Made by a program: the position numbers and the translations under genes | Shown: piece by piece, positions 45,358 through 54,069 of the stretch | Numbering within the stretch: position 1 is the first letter of the stretch | How the letters are laid out: each line of letters opens with the position of its first letter | NCBI RefSeq assembly: GCF_003258945.1 | Contig: NZ_QLIX01000003.1 | Coordinates: 356,019-420,018 of the forward strand | DNA: 64,000 nt | Direction: 5' to 3' | Source: Roseicella frigidaeris | Lineage (GTDB): Bacteria > Pseudomonadota > Alphaproteobacteria > Acetobacterales > Acetobacteraceae | Notes under the pieces: generated by a model | Seen by the model: only the letters and a program-made list of their open reading frames with translations | Told to the model about the DNA's origin: nothing | Database searches by the model: none

Positions 45358-45412
45358 CCCCAAGCGCGGCCCGCCGCTAATGGGTCGCAGTCTCAAGCCA
45401 GGACGCAGCGCC

Positions 45413-45631
45413 ATGACCCCAGCCGAACTCGCCGCCGTGCAGGCCCATCTGCGCCGGCTGCTGGGCAACGAACGGATCACGCTCTCGACCCCGAAGCGCA
45501 AGAACGCCTCGGTCGAGCTCTTCGTGGGGAGCGAGTTCGTCGGGACCGTGCACCGCGACACGGAGGACGGGGAGATCTCCTATTCCGTACAGATCGTCGT
45601 GCTGTCCGAGGATCTGTCGCAGATCAACTGA
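45413..45631 (+). CDS. DUF3126 family protein
   Basis: 72 residues from ATG 45413, preceded by GCCAGGACGC. Sequence order ELAAVQAHLRRLLGNERITL, KNASVELFVGSEFVGTVHRD, then GEISYSVQIVVLSEDL is characteristic of DUF3126, a small protein nearly confined to alphaproteobacteria and often found near cell-division or cysteine-metabolism genes. Function unknown. Preceded by 260 bases of repeats. Confidence 0.9.
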   Translation: MTPAELAAVQAHLRRLLGNERITLSTPKRKNASVELFVGSEFVGTVHRDTEDGEISYSVQIVVLSEDLSQIN

Positions 45632-45662
45632 ACCCGGGCGGCGGTCCCGGCGTCATGCCCGC

Positions 45663-45995
45663 ATGAGCGACCGCATCCCCGGGGACCGCCCCACCCAACG
45701 CCGCCTCGACGCCGTGCGCTGCCCGCATTGCGAGCAGGTCACCATGGCCAACCTCCTCGGCGATGGCAGCGTCGTCTGCTCCTGCACCGCCGAGCGGGCC
45801 CTGCCGCTGGACCTGCTGGAGGGCACGCCCTGGGATGGCGAGACCGGCACCATGCCCGCCCCGGTCGACGCGGCCCCCGGCCCAGGCCAGCGCGGCCCCC
45901 TGCCGGAGGACAAGGGCCAGTTCGGCCGCGATATCGAGACCGAGGCCTATGAGCGGCTGCGGCCGCCGCCGGGACCGGAGCGCGGGCCGGGCTGA
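45663..45995 (+). CDS. Hypothetical zinc-ribbon-like protein
   Basis: 110 residues from ATG 45663, 31 bases after the DUF3126 gene. CPHCEQVTMANLLGDGSVVC and the following SC give a CxxC-x(16)-CxC pattern that could bind one zinc. The second half is Pro/Gly/Asp-rich and probably unstructured. No named family recognised. Codon use is like its neighbours, and the Cys arrangement argues that it is a real gene. Confidence 0.65.
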   Translation: MSDRIPGDRPTQRRLDAVRCPHCEQVTMANLLGDGSVVCSCTAERALPLDLLEGTPWDGETGTMPAPVDAAPGPGQRGPLPEDKGQFGRDIETEAYERLRPPPGPERGPG

Positions 45996-46026
45996 ACCCG
46001 GCCGCCATCCCGGGACGGCGAGGCGA

Positions 46027-46395
46027 TCAGCGGTACCAGGGCTGCCGGCGCGCCCAGGCCTCGCGCTCCCGCTGCTCCTGCCAGCTCTGGCGCCGTCCGT
46101 GATGCCGCCATTGGCTGGCCCGCCAGCGCTCATACTCCCGGCGCCGCCGGGCATCGCCGTACCACCAGGGGCTCGGCGGCGGCGGCCTTGGCCCCGGCGG
46201 GGGCGGACGGCGCGGCGGCGGGCCGGGTGGGGGCGGGCCCGGCGGGAAGGACCCTCCCGGCCCCGGTCCGCCCGGTGGGAAGGGTCCGCCCGGCGGAAAG
46301 GCGCCCGGAGGCCCGGGCTGCGCCGCCGCCTCCCGCCCTGCCGCCAGCAGCACCCCCAGCCCCGCGAGCAGGGCCAGCCGTCGCCCCGGCCGCAT
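46027..46395 (-). CDS. Secreted proline-rich hypothetical protein
   Basis: 122 residues from ATG 46395. Signal peptide MRPGRRLALLAGLGVLLAAG ending near REAAAQ; then ~45 residues of Pro/Gly repeats (GGPFPPGGPGPGGSFPPGPP-type), then a Trp/Arg-rich tail with WWYGDARRRREYERWRA and W at regular spacing. Such tails occur in small envelope proteins of unknown role. The longer frame upstream overlaps the lipoprotein gene and is not favoured. Confidence 0.65.
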   Translation of the reverse strand: MRPGRRLALLAGLGVLLAAGREAAAQPGPPGAFPPGGPFPPGGPGPGGSFPPGPPPPGPPPRRPPPPGPRPPPPSPWWYGDARRRREYERWRASQWRHHGRRQSWQEQREREAWARRQPWYR

Positions 46396-46399
46396 CCGG

Positions 46400-46609
46400 T
46401 TACCGCCGCGGCGCGGTGAGCGCGCCGCCGGCCGCGCCGATGCCGCCGCCGACCAGCGCGCCGGTGCCGACATTGCCGCCGGTGAGGGCGCCGACGCCGG
46501 CCCCCGCGCCGGCCCCCAGCAATCCGCCGGACACCGCGCGGCCGCCGGGGCTCTCGCCGCAGGCCGCCAGGGCGAGCACGAGCAGCGAAGCCAGGGTGAT
46601 GCGGGTCAT
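46400..46609 (-). CDS. Small glycine-zipper lipoprotein
   Basis: 69 residues from ATG 46609, with GGAGGAGA just upstream. Lipoprotein signal MTRITLASLLVLALAAC with Cys17 at the lipobox. The mature part is almost wholly Gly/Ala/Val in an (A/G)GxGxG pattern (GGLLGAGAGAGVGALTG, VGGGIGAAGG), a glycine-zipper membrane segment. Similar short lipoproteins are common in alphaproteobacteria; function unknown. Four bases before the Pro-rich secreted protein on the same strand. Confidence 0.75.
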   Translation of the reverse strand: MTRITLASLLVLALAACGESPGGRAVSGGLLGAGAGAGVGALTGGNVGTGALVGGGIGAAGGALTAPRR

Positions 46610-46740
46610 GGTCTCCTCCATCTCATCCACGGGCGGAACGCATCGCGGGCGCCTCGGTCTCTCGACGGCAGCGGCATTTCCCATTCACATGACTTCGCAC
46701 CAGGCATGGGGGGCGGCCGGGGCGCCGCCCGGCCCGGGCC

Positions 46741-47220
46741 TCAGCCCGCCAGCTGCCGCGCCGCCTCGAGAACCTGGGCGGCATGCGCCTCCGGCTTCAC
46801 CTTGCGCCAGATGCGGGCGACCTTCCCCTCGGCATCGACCAGGAAGCTGCTGCGCTCCATGCCCATGTATTTCCGCCCGTACATGGATTTCTCCACCCAG
46901 GTGCCATAGGCCTCGGCCACCTTGTGGTCGGGGTCGGAGGCGAGCGGGAATTCCAGGCCGAATTTCTGCGCGAATTTCTCGATCGGCGGCAGCTTGTCCG
47001 GGCTGATGCCGATGACCGTCAGGCCGAGCCGCCCGAGCTGCGGCAGCGCCTCCTGCAGGCCGCAGGCCTGCTTGGTGCAGCCCGGCGTGTCCGCCTTCGG
47101 ATAGAAGTAGAGCAGGACGGGCTGTCCCTTCAGCGCTGCCAGGCTCACCGTCCGGCCGCCGCTCGCCGGCATGGTGAAATCCGGCGCCGCCGCGCCTTCC
47201 TGCAGCTCCTGCCCGCTCAT
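46741..47220 (-). CDS. bcp: Thioredoxin-dependent peroxiredoxin (BCP/PrxQ)
   Basis: 159 residues. Peroxidatic Cys in YPKADTPGCTKQACGLQE; the resolving Cys is five residues later, as in the PrxQ subclass. APDFTMP and LASDPDHKVAEAYGTW are standard, with RSSFLVDAEGKVARIWRKV near the end. It detoxifies peroxides using thioredoxin. ATG 47220 overlaps the glnE stop (ATGA), so the two are translated together. Confidence 0.95.
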   Translation of the reverse strand: MSGQELQEGAAAPDFTMPASGGRTVSLAALKGQPVLLYFYPKADTPGCTKQACGLQEALPQLGRLGLTVIGISPDKLPPIEKFAQKFGLEFPLASDPDHKVAEAYGTWVEKSMYGRKYMGMERSSFLVDAEGKVARIWRKVKPEAHAAQVLEAARQLAG

Positions 47221-50219
47221 GTCGCTGTCCCCGTCCCGAGATCGCCGATCCGCCGCTCGAAGATCGCGCGGACATCGCCGGCCACCGCCCGCATCTGCGC
47301 ACGCAGCCCCTCGAGGTCAACCGCCGGCGCCGGCAGCAGCGGCGCCGTGGCCCGCAGCAGGGCCGCGGCGGCCGGGGCCGGCAGGGCCGGATCGCGCGAC
47401 CGGCCATGGGTGAGCCGGATCAGCCCGATCGCGGTGCGCCAGAGCCGGTCGGCGACGATCAGGGTCGCCGCCTCCTCCCCCGGCAGCACCCCGGCCTCGC
47501 GCAGCCGGGCCAGGGCGACGCGCGTCGTGGTCGCCAGCACCTTCGGATTCGCCGCGGCGTGGCGGAGCTGCAGCGCCTGGGCGATGAACTCCACCTCCAC
47601 CAGCCCGCCTGGCATCGCCTTCAGGTCCCAGGGCCCCTCCGGCGGCAGGTCGCGCAGCATGCGGGCGCGCATCGCCACCGCATCCTGCAGGGCGGTCTCG
47701 GCCACGCCCGGCCGGGTCAGGGTGGCGCGCAGGATCTCGCCGATCCGCCGCCGCATCGCCGGCGGCCCGGCGATCGGCCGCGCCCGGGTCAGCGCCATCC
47801 GCTCCCAGGTCCAGGCCTCGGTCATGTGGTAGCGCTCGAAACCCGAGAGCCGCACCGCCGCCGGCCCCTTGTTGCCCGAGGGGCGGAGCCGCATGTCGAC
47901 CTCCCAGAGCCGCCCCTCCGCCCCCGGCGCGGTGATGGCCGAGACCACCTGCGGCGCCAGCCGGACGAAGTATTCCGAGGGCGCGAGGGAGCGCCGCCCG
48001 CCCTCGCTGCCCGCCGCCTCCGGGTCGTGCTCGTAGAGCAGCACCAGGTCGAGGTCGGAGCCGGGCAGCATCTCCCGGCTGCCGAGCTTGCCCATGGCCA
48101 GCACCGCCATGGCGCCGCCCGCCACCCGCCCGTAGCGCTCGGCGAAATCCGCCATCACACGCGGCAGCAGCGCGGCGATGGCGGCATCCGCCAGGTCGGC
48201 GCGCAGCTCGCCGGCGGTGTCGGCATCGATCAGCCCCTCGAGCGCCGCGGCGTCGATCTCGAATTTCCGCGCCGTCGCCAGGCGCCGGGCCGCCTCCATC
48301 GCCTCCTCGATGTGGCGGGCATCCTTGACCAGCGCCGGCAGCCCGGCCGAGGGATCGGCGGCGCTCGGCGAGATGCCGCCGGCCAGCAGCCCGTCCAGCG
48401 CCGCCGGGTTGCGCGCCAGGTGCTCGGCGAGCTGCGGCGCGGCGCCGAGGAGGCCGGCGATGCGCTCCAGCAGGGCCGGGTTGCGGTGCAGCAGGCTGAG
48501 CACCTGCACCCCGGCCGGCAGGCGGCTCAGCACCGCATCGAAGCGCACCAGCGCCTGGTCGGGGTTGGATTGCTTGCCGAAGGCGGCCAGCAGCGAGGGC
48601 ATCAGCGCGGTCAGCAGCTCCCGCGCCCGCTCGCTGCGGGTGGCGCGCGGCCGGCCATGGTGCCAGCCGCGCACTAGGGCGGCGACCGAGGACGGGTCCT
48701 GGAAGCCGAGCCGCCGCAGGGTCTCGAGCGTGCCGGGATCGTCCTCGACGCCGGTGAAGACCAGGTTGCCGGTGTCCGATCCGTCCGGCGTCTCGACCGA
48801 GAGCGGCGGCGCGGTTTCGAAGAAGCTCTCGTAGTGCCGCTCGACCCGGCCGAGATGCGCCATGAAGGCGGCGGCGAAGGCATCGGCCGACTCGTAGCTC
48901 ATGAAGGAGGCGATGCGCGCCAGCCCGGCCGGGTCCTCCGGCAGCCTGTGCGTCTGCCGGTCCGCCACCATCTGCAACCGATGCTCGAGGGTGCGGAGGA
49001 AGACATAGGCATCGGCGAGGTCGGCCGCCGCCCGCCGGTCCAGCCGCCCGGCCGCCGCCAGGGCGGCCAGCGCGCCGAGCGTGGTCGGGTCGCGCAGCGC
49101 CGGATCACGTCCGCCCCAGATGAGCTGCAGCACCTGGGCGGTGAACTCGATCTCGCGTATGCCGCCGCGGCCAAGCTTCACGTCGTGCCCGGCCAGCGCG
49201 ACGGCCGCGCCCGCGCCCCGCGCTCGCTTGTGGACATGGATCTGCCGCTTGATGGAATGGATGTCCGAGACCGCGGCGAAATCCAGGTGACGGCGCCAGA
49301 CGAAGGGGCGGATCTCGCGCAGGAAATGCTCGCCGAGGGCGCGGTCGCCGGCCACCGGGCGGGCCTTGATCATCGCCGCCCGCTCCCAGTTCTGCCCCAT
49401 GCTCTCGTAATAGACGATGGCGGCGTTGACCGAGACCGCGAGCGGCGTCGCCGCCGGGTCGGGCCGCAATCGCAGGTCGGTGCGGAACACGTAGCCCTCG
49501 GCCGTGCGTTCCTCGAGCAGCCGCACGAGGTCGCGTGCGAGGCGGACATAGCAGGCGCCGGCCCGGTCGCTGTGATAGGCAGCCTCCTTCGGGTCGTAGA
49601 GCACCATGAGGTCGATATCCGAGGAGTAGTTCAACTCCCGCCCGCCGAGCTTGCCCATGCCAAGCACGATGAGGCCGCTGCCCTTGCCGATCTGGCGCGG
49701 ATCCGGCCGCGCCCCCGGCCGCGCCCCCTGGGCGGGGCGGGCGATGCGCAGCTCGCCGCGCTCGGCGGCGGCGAGCAGCAGGTGCGCGCAGGCGAAGTCG
49801 ATCGTGGTCTCGGCCAGCTCCGAGAGCGCCCCGGTGACGCGGTCGAGCGGCCAGGCCCCGACGATGTCGGCGACCGCGACGATCAGCGCCGCCTGCCGCT
49901 TCACCCGCCGCAGCATCGCCCCGACGGCGTCGCGCGGCGCCGCCGGATCGGCATGGCGCAGCGGCTCGAAGGCGAGGTCGAGCGCCTCGTCCGGGCCGCG
50001 CGCGACGAGGCGCAGCAGCGCCTCCGGGTCGCGCTGGGCGAGCTCGGCGAGGAAGGGGCTGTGGCCGCCGAGGGCGGCGAGCAGCGCCGCGCCGCCGGGC
50101 GAGGCGGCGAAGGCGCGCATGGCGGCGTCGCCGCCGGCATAGTGCTGGACCAGCCGGTCCGCCGCATCCCGGTCGAAGGGGCGGGGCAGGCGCTCCGGGG
50201 CGAGGACGATCTGGGACAT
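47217..50219 (-). CDS. glnE: Bifunctional glutamine synthetase adenylyltransferase/deadenylase GlnE
   Basis: 1000 residues. Two nucleotidyltransferase domains are clear: the deadenylase half with GLIVLGMGKLGGRELNYSSD and IDLMVLYDP, and the adenylylase half with AVLAMGKLGSREMLPGSDLD and LVLLYEHDP. Each carries the G-K-G/L-G...S-D-x-D active site. KMIKARPVAGD-like and RGGIREIEFTAQVLQL segments are family-typical. It adjusts glutamine synthetase activity to nitrogen supply under PII control. ATG 50219; no strong ribosome site. The YhdP-like gene starts only 17 bases away on the other strand. Confidence 0.96.
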   Translation of the reverse strand: MSQIVLAPERLPRPFDRDAADRLVQHYAGGDAAMRAFAASPGGAALLAALGGHSPFLAELAQRDPEALLRLVARGPDEALDLAFEPLRHADPAAPRDAVGAMLRRVKRQAALIVAVADIVGAWPLDRVTGALSELAETTIDFACAHLLLAAAERGELRIARPAQGARPGARPDPRQIGKGSGLIVLGMGKLGGRELNYSSDIDLMVLYDPKEAAYHSDRAGACYVRLARDLVRLLEERTAEGYVFRTDLRLRPDPAATPLAVSVNAAIVYYESMGQNWERAAMIKARPVAGDRALGEHFLREIRPFVWRRHLDFAAVSDIHSIKRQIHVHKRARGAGAAVALAGHDVKLGRGGIREIEFTAQVLQLIWGGRDPALRDPTTLGALAALAAAGRLDRRAAADLADAYVFLRTLEHRLQMVADRQTHRLPEDPAGLARIASFMSYESADAFAAAFMAHLGRVERHYESFFETAPPLSVETPDGSDTGNLVFTGVEDDPGTLETLRRLGFQDPSSVAALVRGWHHGRPRATRSERARELLTALMPSLLAAFGKQSNPDQALVRFDAVLSRLPAGVQVLSLLHRNPALLERIAGLLGAAPQLAEHLARNPAALDGLLAGGISPSAADPSAGLPALVKDARHIEEAMEAARRLATARKFEIDAAALEGLIDADTAGELRADLADAAIAALLPRVMADFAERYGRVAGGAMAVLAMGKLGSREMLPGSDLDLVLLYEHDPEAAGSEGGRRSLAPSEYFVRLAPQVVSAITAPGAEGRLWEVDMRLRPSGNKGPAAVRLSGFERYHMTEAWTWERMALTRARPIAGPPAMRRRIGEILRATLTRPGVAETALQDAVAMRARMLRDLPPEGPWDLKAMPGGLVEVEFIAQALQLRHAAANPKVLATTTRVALARLREAGVLPGEEAATLIVADRLWRTAIGLIRLTHGRSRDPALPAPAAAALLRATAPLLPAPAVDLEGLRAQMRAVAGDVRAIFERRIGDLGTGTAT

Positions 50220-50236
50220 GGTCCCGGAGGGAAGGG

Positions 50237-53200
50237 GTGAGCGGCGCCCCAGGTCAAGCCTCGCCCGATCCAGCCCTGCGCCGCCAGGCCTTCCCCCATT
50301 GGGGCTGGCGCTGGACCCGGCGCTGCGCCGCCGGGGCGATCGGCCTGCTCTTCGTGGCCCTCGCCGGCCTCGGCCTGCTGGCCTGGCGCCTCGGCGAGCG
50401 GCCGCTCGAGCTGCCGCAGCTCGCGCGGCGGATCGAGGCGGCGGTGAACGACCGGCCGGACGGGCTGCACCTGGCGATCGGCCGCGCCGCCATCGCCTGG
50501 GAGGGGTTCCGCGGCGGCACCGCGGCGCCGCTCGACATCCGCCTGCGCGAGGTGCGGCTGCAGGGCGGCGATGCCGAGATGGCGCTGCCGGAGGCGAGCA
50601 TCGCCCTCTCCTTCCGCGCCCTGCTGCGCGGCGTCCTCGCGCCGGCGGTGATCGAGCTGCGCCGGCCGCGGCTGCATGCCACGCTGACCGACGAGGGCAT
50701 CGCGCTCGGCCTCGGGACGGAGGCACCAGGCGAGGAACCGCCCGCCGGCTCGCCCACCGGCCCCCCCATCGGCGCGCCGCCCGGGCCGCGGCTGGCGGCG
50801 CTGCTCGGGCCGCTGCTGCAGCCGGCCTCCGACCGCGATCCGCTCGCGGCGCTCCGCCGCATCCGGGTGAATGGCGGCGAGCTGGTGCTGGCCGATCCCC
50901 GGGCGGGGCTGACCTGGACGCTGCTCGAACCCCGGATCGAGCTTCGCCGCGCGGCCGCCGGCGGGCTGTCCGGCGAGGGCGAGGCGGTGCTGCGGGCCGG
51001 CGCGGTGAGCGTGCCGGTGCGGCTGAGCGGCGAGGCCGGGGGCACGCCGCTGCGCCTCGCCGCCCGGCTCAGCCTGCCGGCGCTGCGGCCCGCGGCGCTG
51101 GCGGGCGTCTGGCCGCCGCTGGCGCCGCTCGCCGCGCTGGACGCGCCGGTCGCCCTCTCGGCCCAGGCCGAGTTCGACGCCGATGCCCGGCCCGACCGGA
51201 TGCAGGCCCGGCTGGAGGCCGGGCCGGGCGCCCTGGTGTTCGGTGCCGGCCAGCGCCTGCCGCTCGCCGGCCTCGCCGCCGAGGTCGAGGGCGACAGCCG
51301 CAGCCTCGCGGTGCGCGAGGCGGTGCTGCGCCTGCCCGGCCGCCTCGGCCAGCCCGGCCCGGCGGTGACCGCGCAGGGCACGGTGCGGCAGCGCGACGGC
51401 GCCTGGCAGGCGGCGCTCGACCTCGCCACCGGCCCCTTGCAGGCCGCCGACCTGCCGACGCTCTGGCCGCCCAGCCTCGCCCCGGCGAGCCGGGCCGGGG
51501 CCCTCGCCGCCCTGCCCTCCGGCCGACTGCGGGAGGCGCGCGCCTCGCTCTCCCTCGCCGTGCCGGCCTCGCTGGACGGGATGGTGCTGGAGGCGGCGCA
51601 GGTCGAGGCCGGCCTGGCGCAGGCGGTGGTGCAGCTGCCGCAGGGCGGCCGCCTCGCCACCGAGAGCCTCGACCTCGCCGGCCATTACGCGCCGGGCGAG
51701 GCGGTGCTCGACCGCCTGCAGCTTCGCCTGCCGGCGACCGGCGCCGCCGGCGGCCCGGCGCCGAGCCTCGCCGCGAGCGGCCGGGCGGTGCTGCAGGACG
51801 GGCGCTGGCGGCTCGGCGGCGAGGCCTCGCTCGACGCCCTGCGCGCGGCCGACCTCGCCGCCTATTGGCCGGCCGGGGTCGTGCCCGGGGCGCGCGACTG
51901 GATCGTGCAGAACATCACCGCCGGCCGCGTCCGCAACGGCCAGTGGCAGGCGCAGGCGGAGATGCCCGAGACGCTCGACGGCCTCCGGCTGACCGGGCTC
52001 TCCGGCCGGGTGGAGGTCTCGGGCGCGACCGTCCACTGGCTGCGCCCGGTGCCGCCGGCGGTCGGCGTCTCCGGCACCGTGGAATTCGCCCCGACCGAGA
52101 TCACCCTGCGCGGCCGCGGCGCGCGGCAGGCCGGCGCCGATGGCCGGCCGGGCGGGATCGAGGTGAAGGACGCCGTGGTGCGCTTCCTCGGCCTCGACAC
52201 CGAGCCGGGCGCGGCGGAGATGACGTTGCAGGTCGCCGGGCCGCTGCCCGAGATCTTCACGGTGCTGCGCCAGCCCCGGCTCAAGCTCTTCGAGAAGCGC
52301 AAGCTGGAGGCGCAGGCGGTGGCCGGGCAGGCCGAGGCGCAGCTCGGCATCGGCTTCCCGCTGCTGCACGACCTGCCGATGGAGATGCTGCGCATCCGCG
52401 CCACCGGCCGGGTGACCGAGGCGAAGCTGCTGAACGCGCTGGCCGAGCGCGACCTGGACCGGGCCAATTTCGACATCGCGGTGGACACCGAGGGGCTGAA
52501 GCTGAACGGCCAGGCGCTGCTGGTCGGCGCGCCGGTCAGGCTCGGCCTCGAGATGGATTTCCGCAGCGGCCCGCCCTCCCAGGTCACCGATCGTGGCACC
52601 CTCGCCGGCCGCTTCGAGGCGCCGCAGGTCAAGGCGCTCGGCGTCGAGACCGGGCCGGTGCTGGGCGGCGTGGTGGCGCTCGACGCCAAATACGAGAAGC
52701 GCCGCAACGGCCAGGGCAGCGTGGCGCTGCGCGGCGACCTGCGCGACGCCCGGCTGGAGCTGGAGGCGCTGCGCTGGCGCAAGCCGCCGGGCACGGCCGG
52801 GCTGTTCGAGGGCACGCTGCGGCTGCAGGGCGAGACCCTGGCCTCGATGGAGGCGATGCGGCTGGAGACGCTCGACCTGGCGCTGCGCGGCCGGGCCGAA
52901 TTCGGGCCGAGGGCGCGGCTGGAGCGGGTGGAGGTGGGCGAAGGCAGCCTCGGCCTCACCCGCTTCACCGGCACGGTGACCCGGCCGCAGCGCGAGGGCG
53001 GCCCGTGGCAGGCCAGCCTGCGCGGGCCGCTGGTCGATCTGCGGCCGGTGCTCGGCCCCGACGAGGCTGCGCCCGGCGCGCCGTCCGGGCCGGATGAGGG
53101 CGGCCTGCCCTTGCAGCTCGACCTCCGCTTCGACCGCGGGACGATGGGCGAGGGGCGGCTGCTGCACGACCTGCAGGCCAGGCTGCGCAACGACGCCCAG

Positions 53201-53893
53201 GGCCTGCTGCGCGAGGCGCGCGCGACCGGCCGCACCGGCGCCGCCGCTGGCCAGGGCGGCTTCGACTTCACCCTGGCGCCGCAGGGCCAGCACCGGTTGC
53301 TGCGGCTGACGGCGAGCGATGGCGGGGCGCTGCTGCAGGCCCTCGACCTGACCGACTCGATCCGCGGCGGCCGGCTCTCGGTGAGCGCGAGCTATGGCGA
53401 GCTGCGCCCCGGCGCCTCGCTGAACGGCACCGCCGAGCTGGAGAATTTCGTGCTGCGCGATGCGCCGGCGCTGGCCAAGGTGCTGCAGGCGATGACGCTC
53501 TACGGGCTGGTGGAGGCGGTGCAGGGCGGCAACGGGCTGGTCTTCAACCGCCTCGTCGCCCCCTTCGCCCTGACGCCCGAGACGCTGACGCTGACCGATG
53601 CGCGGGCCTTCTCGGCCTCGCTCGGCCTCACCGCCAAGGGGCAGATCCAGCGGCTCCGCAAGACCGCCGCGATCGAGGGCACCATCGTCCCAGCCTATGT
53701 CTTCAACGCCCTGCTCGGGCGGCTGCCGATCCTCGGCCGGCTGTTCAGCCCGGAGGCCGGGGGCGGCGTCTTCGCCGCCACCTACCGGGTGCAGGGGCCG
53801 CTCGCCGATCCCAGCGTCTCGGTCAACCCGCTGGCGGCGCTGACGCCCGGCTTCCTGCGCGGGCTGTTCGGCCTCGGCGGGGCCGAGCGGTAG
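50237..53893 (+). CDS. YhdP/AsmA-like lipid-transport family protein (DUF3971)
   Basis: 1218 residues from GTG 50237, with GGAGG 6 bases upstream. One membrane anchor at ~32-52 (AGAIGLLFVALAGLGLLAW), then a very long beta-rich periplasmic part with DUF3971-like segments (ARDWIVQNITAGRVRNGQW, LRLTGLSGRVEVSGATVHWL), and an AsmA-like C-terminal domain ending FNALLGRLPILGRLFSPEAG and VSVNPLAALTPGFLRGLFG. Proteins of this class form hydrophobic grooves that carry phospholipid between membranes. Cellular role here is inferred from family. Confidence 0.9.
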   Translation: MSGAPGQASPDPALRRQAFPHWGWRWTRRCAAGAIGLLFVALAGLGLLAWRLGERPLELPQLARRIEAAVNDRPDGLHLAIGRAAIAWEGFRGGTAAPLDIRLREVRLQGGDAEMALPEASIALSFRALLRGVLAPAVIELRRPRLHATLTDEGIALGLGTEAPGEEPPAGSPTGPPIGAPPGPRLAALLGPLLQPASDRDPLAALRRIRVNGGELVLADPRAGLTWTLLEPRIELRRAAAGGLSGEGEAVLRAGAVSVPVRLSGEAGGTPLRLAARLSLPALRPAALAGVWPPLAPLAALDAPVALSAQAEFDADARPDRMQARLEAGPGALVFGAGQRLPLAGLAAEVEGDSRSLAVREAVLRLPGRLGQPGPAVTAQGTVRQRDGAWQAALDLATGPLQAADLPTLWPPSLAPASRAGALAALPSGRLREARASLSLAVPASLDGMVLEAAQVEAGLAQAVVQLPQGGRLATESLDLAGHYAPGEAVLDRLQLRLPATGAAGGPAPSLAASGRAVLQDGRWRLGGEASLDALRAADLAAYWPAGVVPGARDWIVQNITAGRVRNGQWQAQAEMPETLDGLRLTGLSGRVEVSGATVHWLRPVPPAVGVSGTVEFAPTEITLRGRGARQAGADGRPGGIEVKDAVVRFLGLDTEPGAAEMTLQVAGPLPEIFTVLRQPRLKLFEKRKLEAQAVAGQAEAQLGIGFPLLHDLPMEMLRIRATGRVTEAKLLNALAERDLDRANFDIAVDTEGLKLNGQALLVGAPVRLGLEMDFRSGPPSQVTDRGTLAGRFEAPQVKALGVETGPVLGGVVALDAKYEKRRNGQGSVALRGDLRDARLELEALRWRKPPGTAGLFEGTLRLQGETLASMEAMRLETLDLALRGRAEFGPRARLERVEVGEGSLGLTRFTGTVTRPQREGGPWQASLRGPLVDLRPVLGPDEAAPGAPSGPDEGGLPLQLDLRFDRGTMGEGRLLHDLQARLRNDAQGLLREARATGRTGAAAGQGGFDFTLAPQGQHRLLRLTASDGGALLQALDLTDSIRGGRLSVSASYGELRPGASLNGTAELENFVLRDAPALAKVLQAMTLYGLVEAVQGGNGLVFNRLVAPFALTPETLTLTDARAFSASLGLTAKGQIQRLRKTAAIEGTIVPAYVFNALLGRLPILGRLFSPEAGGGVFAATYRVQGPLADPSVSVNPLAALTPGFLRGLFGLGGAER

Positions 53894-53894
53894 A

Positions 53895-53914
53895 GGCCCC
53901 TCCCGGCCGGGGCC
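53895..53914 (+). terminator. Possible weak terminator after the YhdP-like gene
   Basis: GGCCCC at 53895-53900 pairs with GGGGCC at 53909-53914 around an 8-base loop, immediately after the stop codon at 53893. No T-run follows. Confidence 0.35.
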
Positions 53915-53966
53915 CCGCCCCAGTATTCGTGCCGGCTTCGCCACGAAAGCGTAGCACTCGTTGCAT

Positions 53967-53981
53967 GTAACAGATCGTTAC
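53967..53981. promoter_or_regulatory. Palindrome in the lower-GC gap before the glycosyltransferase fusion gene
   Basis: GTAACAGATCGTTAC has perfect 5-base arms around AGATC, about 90-100 bases before the start of the next gene. The gap 53930-54070 is AT-richer than its flanks, as expected of a control region. The palindrome is short and could be chance. Confidence 0.3.
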
Positions 53982-54069
53982 GATGTACGCTGCAAGGAAA
54001 ACAATTTCGATTGGCGTTCGCCTTATAGGTTCCGGCCCGCGGTATCGATCGATATGATACGGCAAGGGG

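Noticed and set aside
49901..53944. A 1347-residue open frame on the minus strand across the YhdP-like gene
   Set aside because: It is antisense to a gene with clear domains and reads as Gln/Arg/Ala/Gly-rich low-complexity sequence, the usual shadow in very GC-rich DNA.
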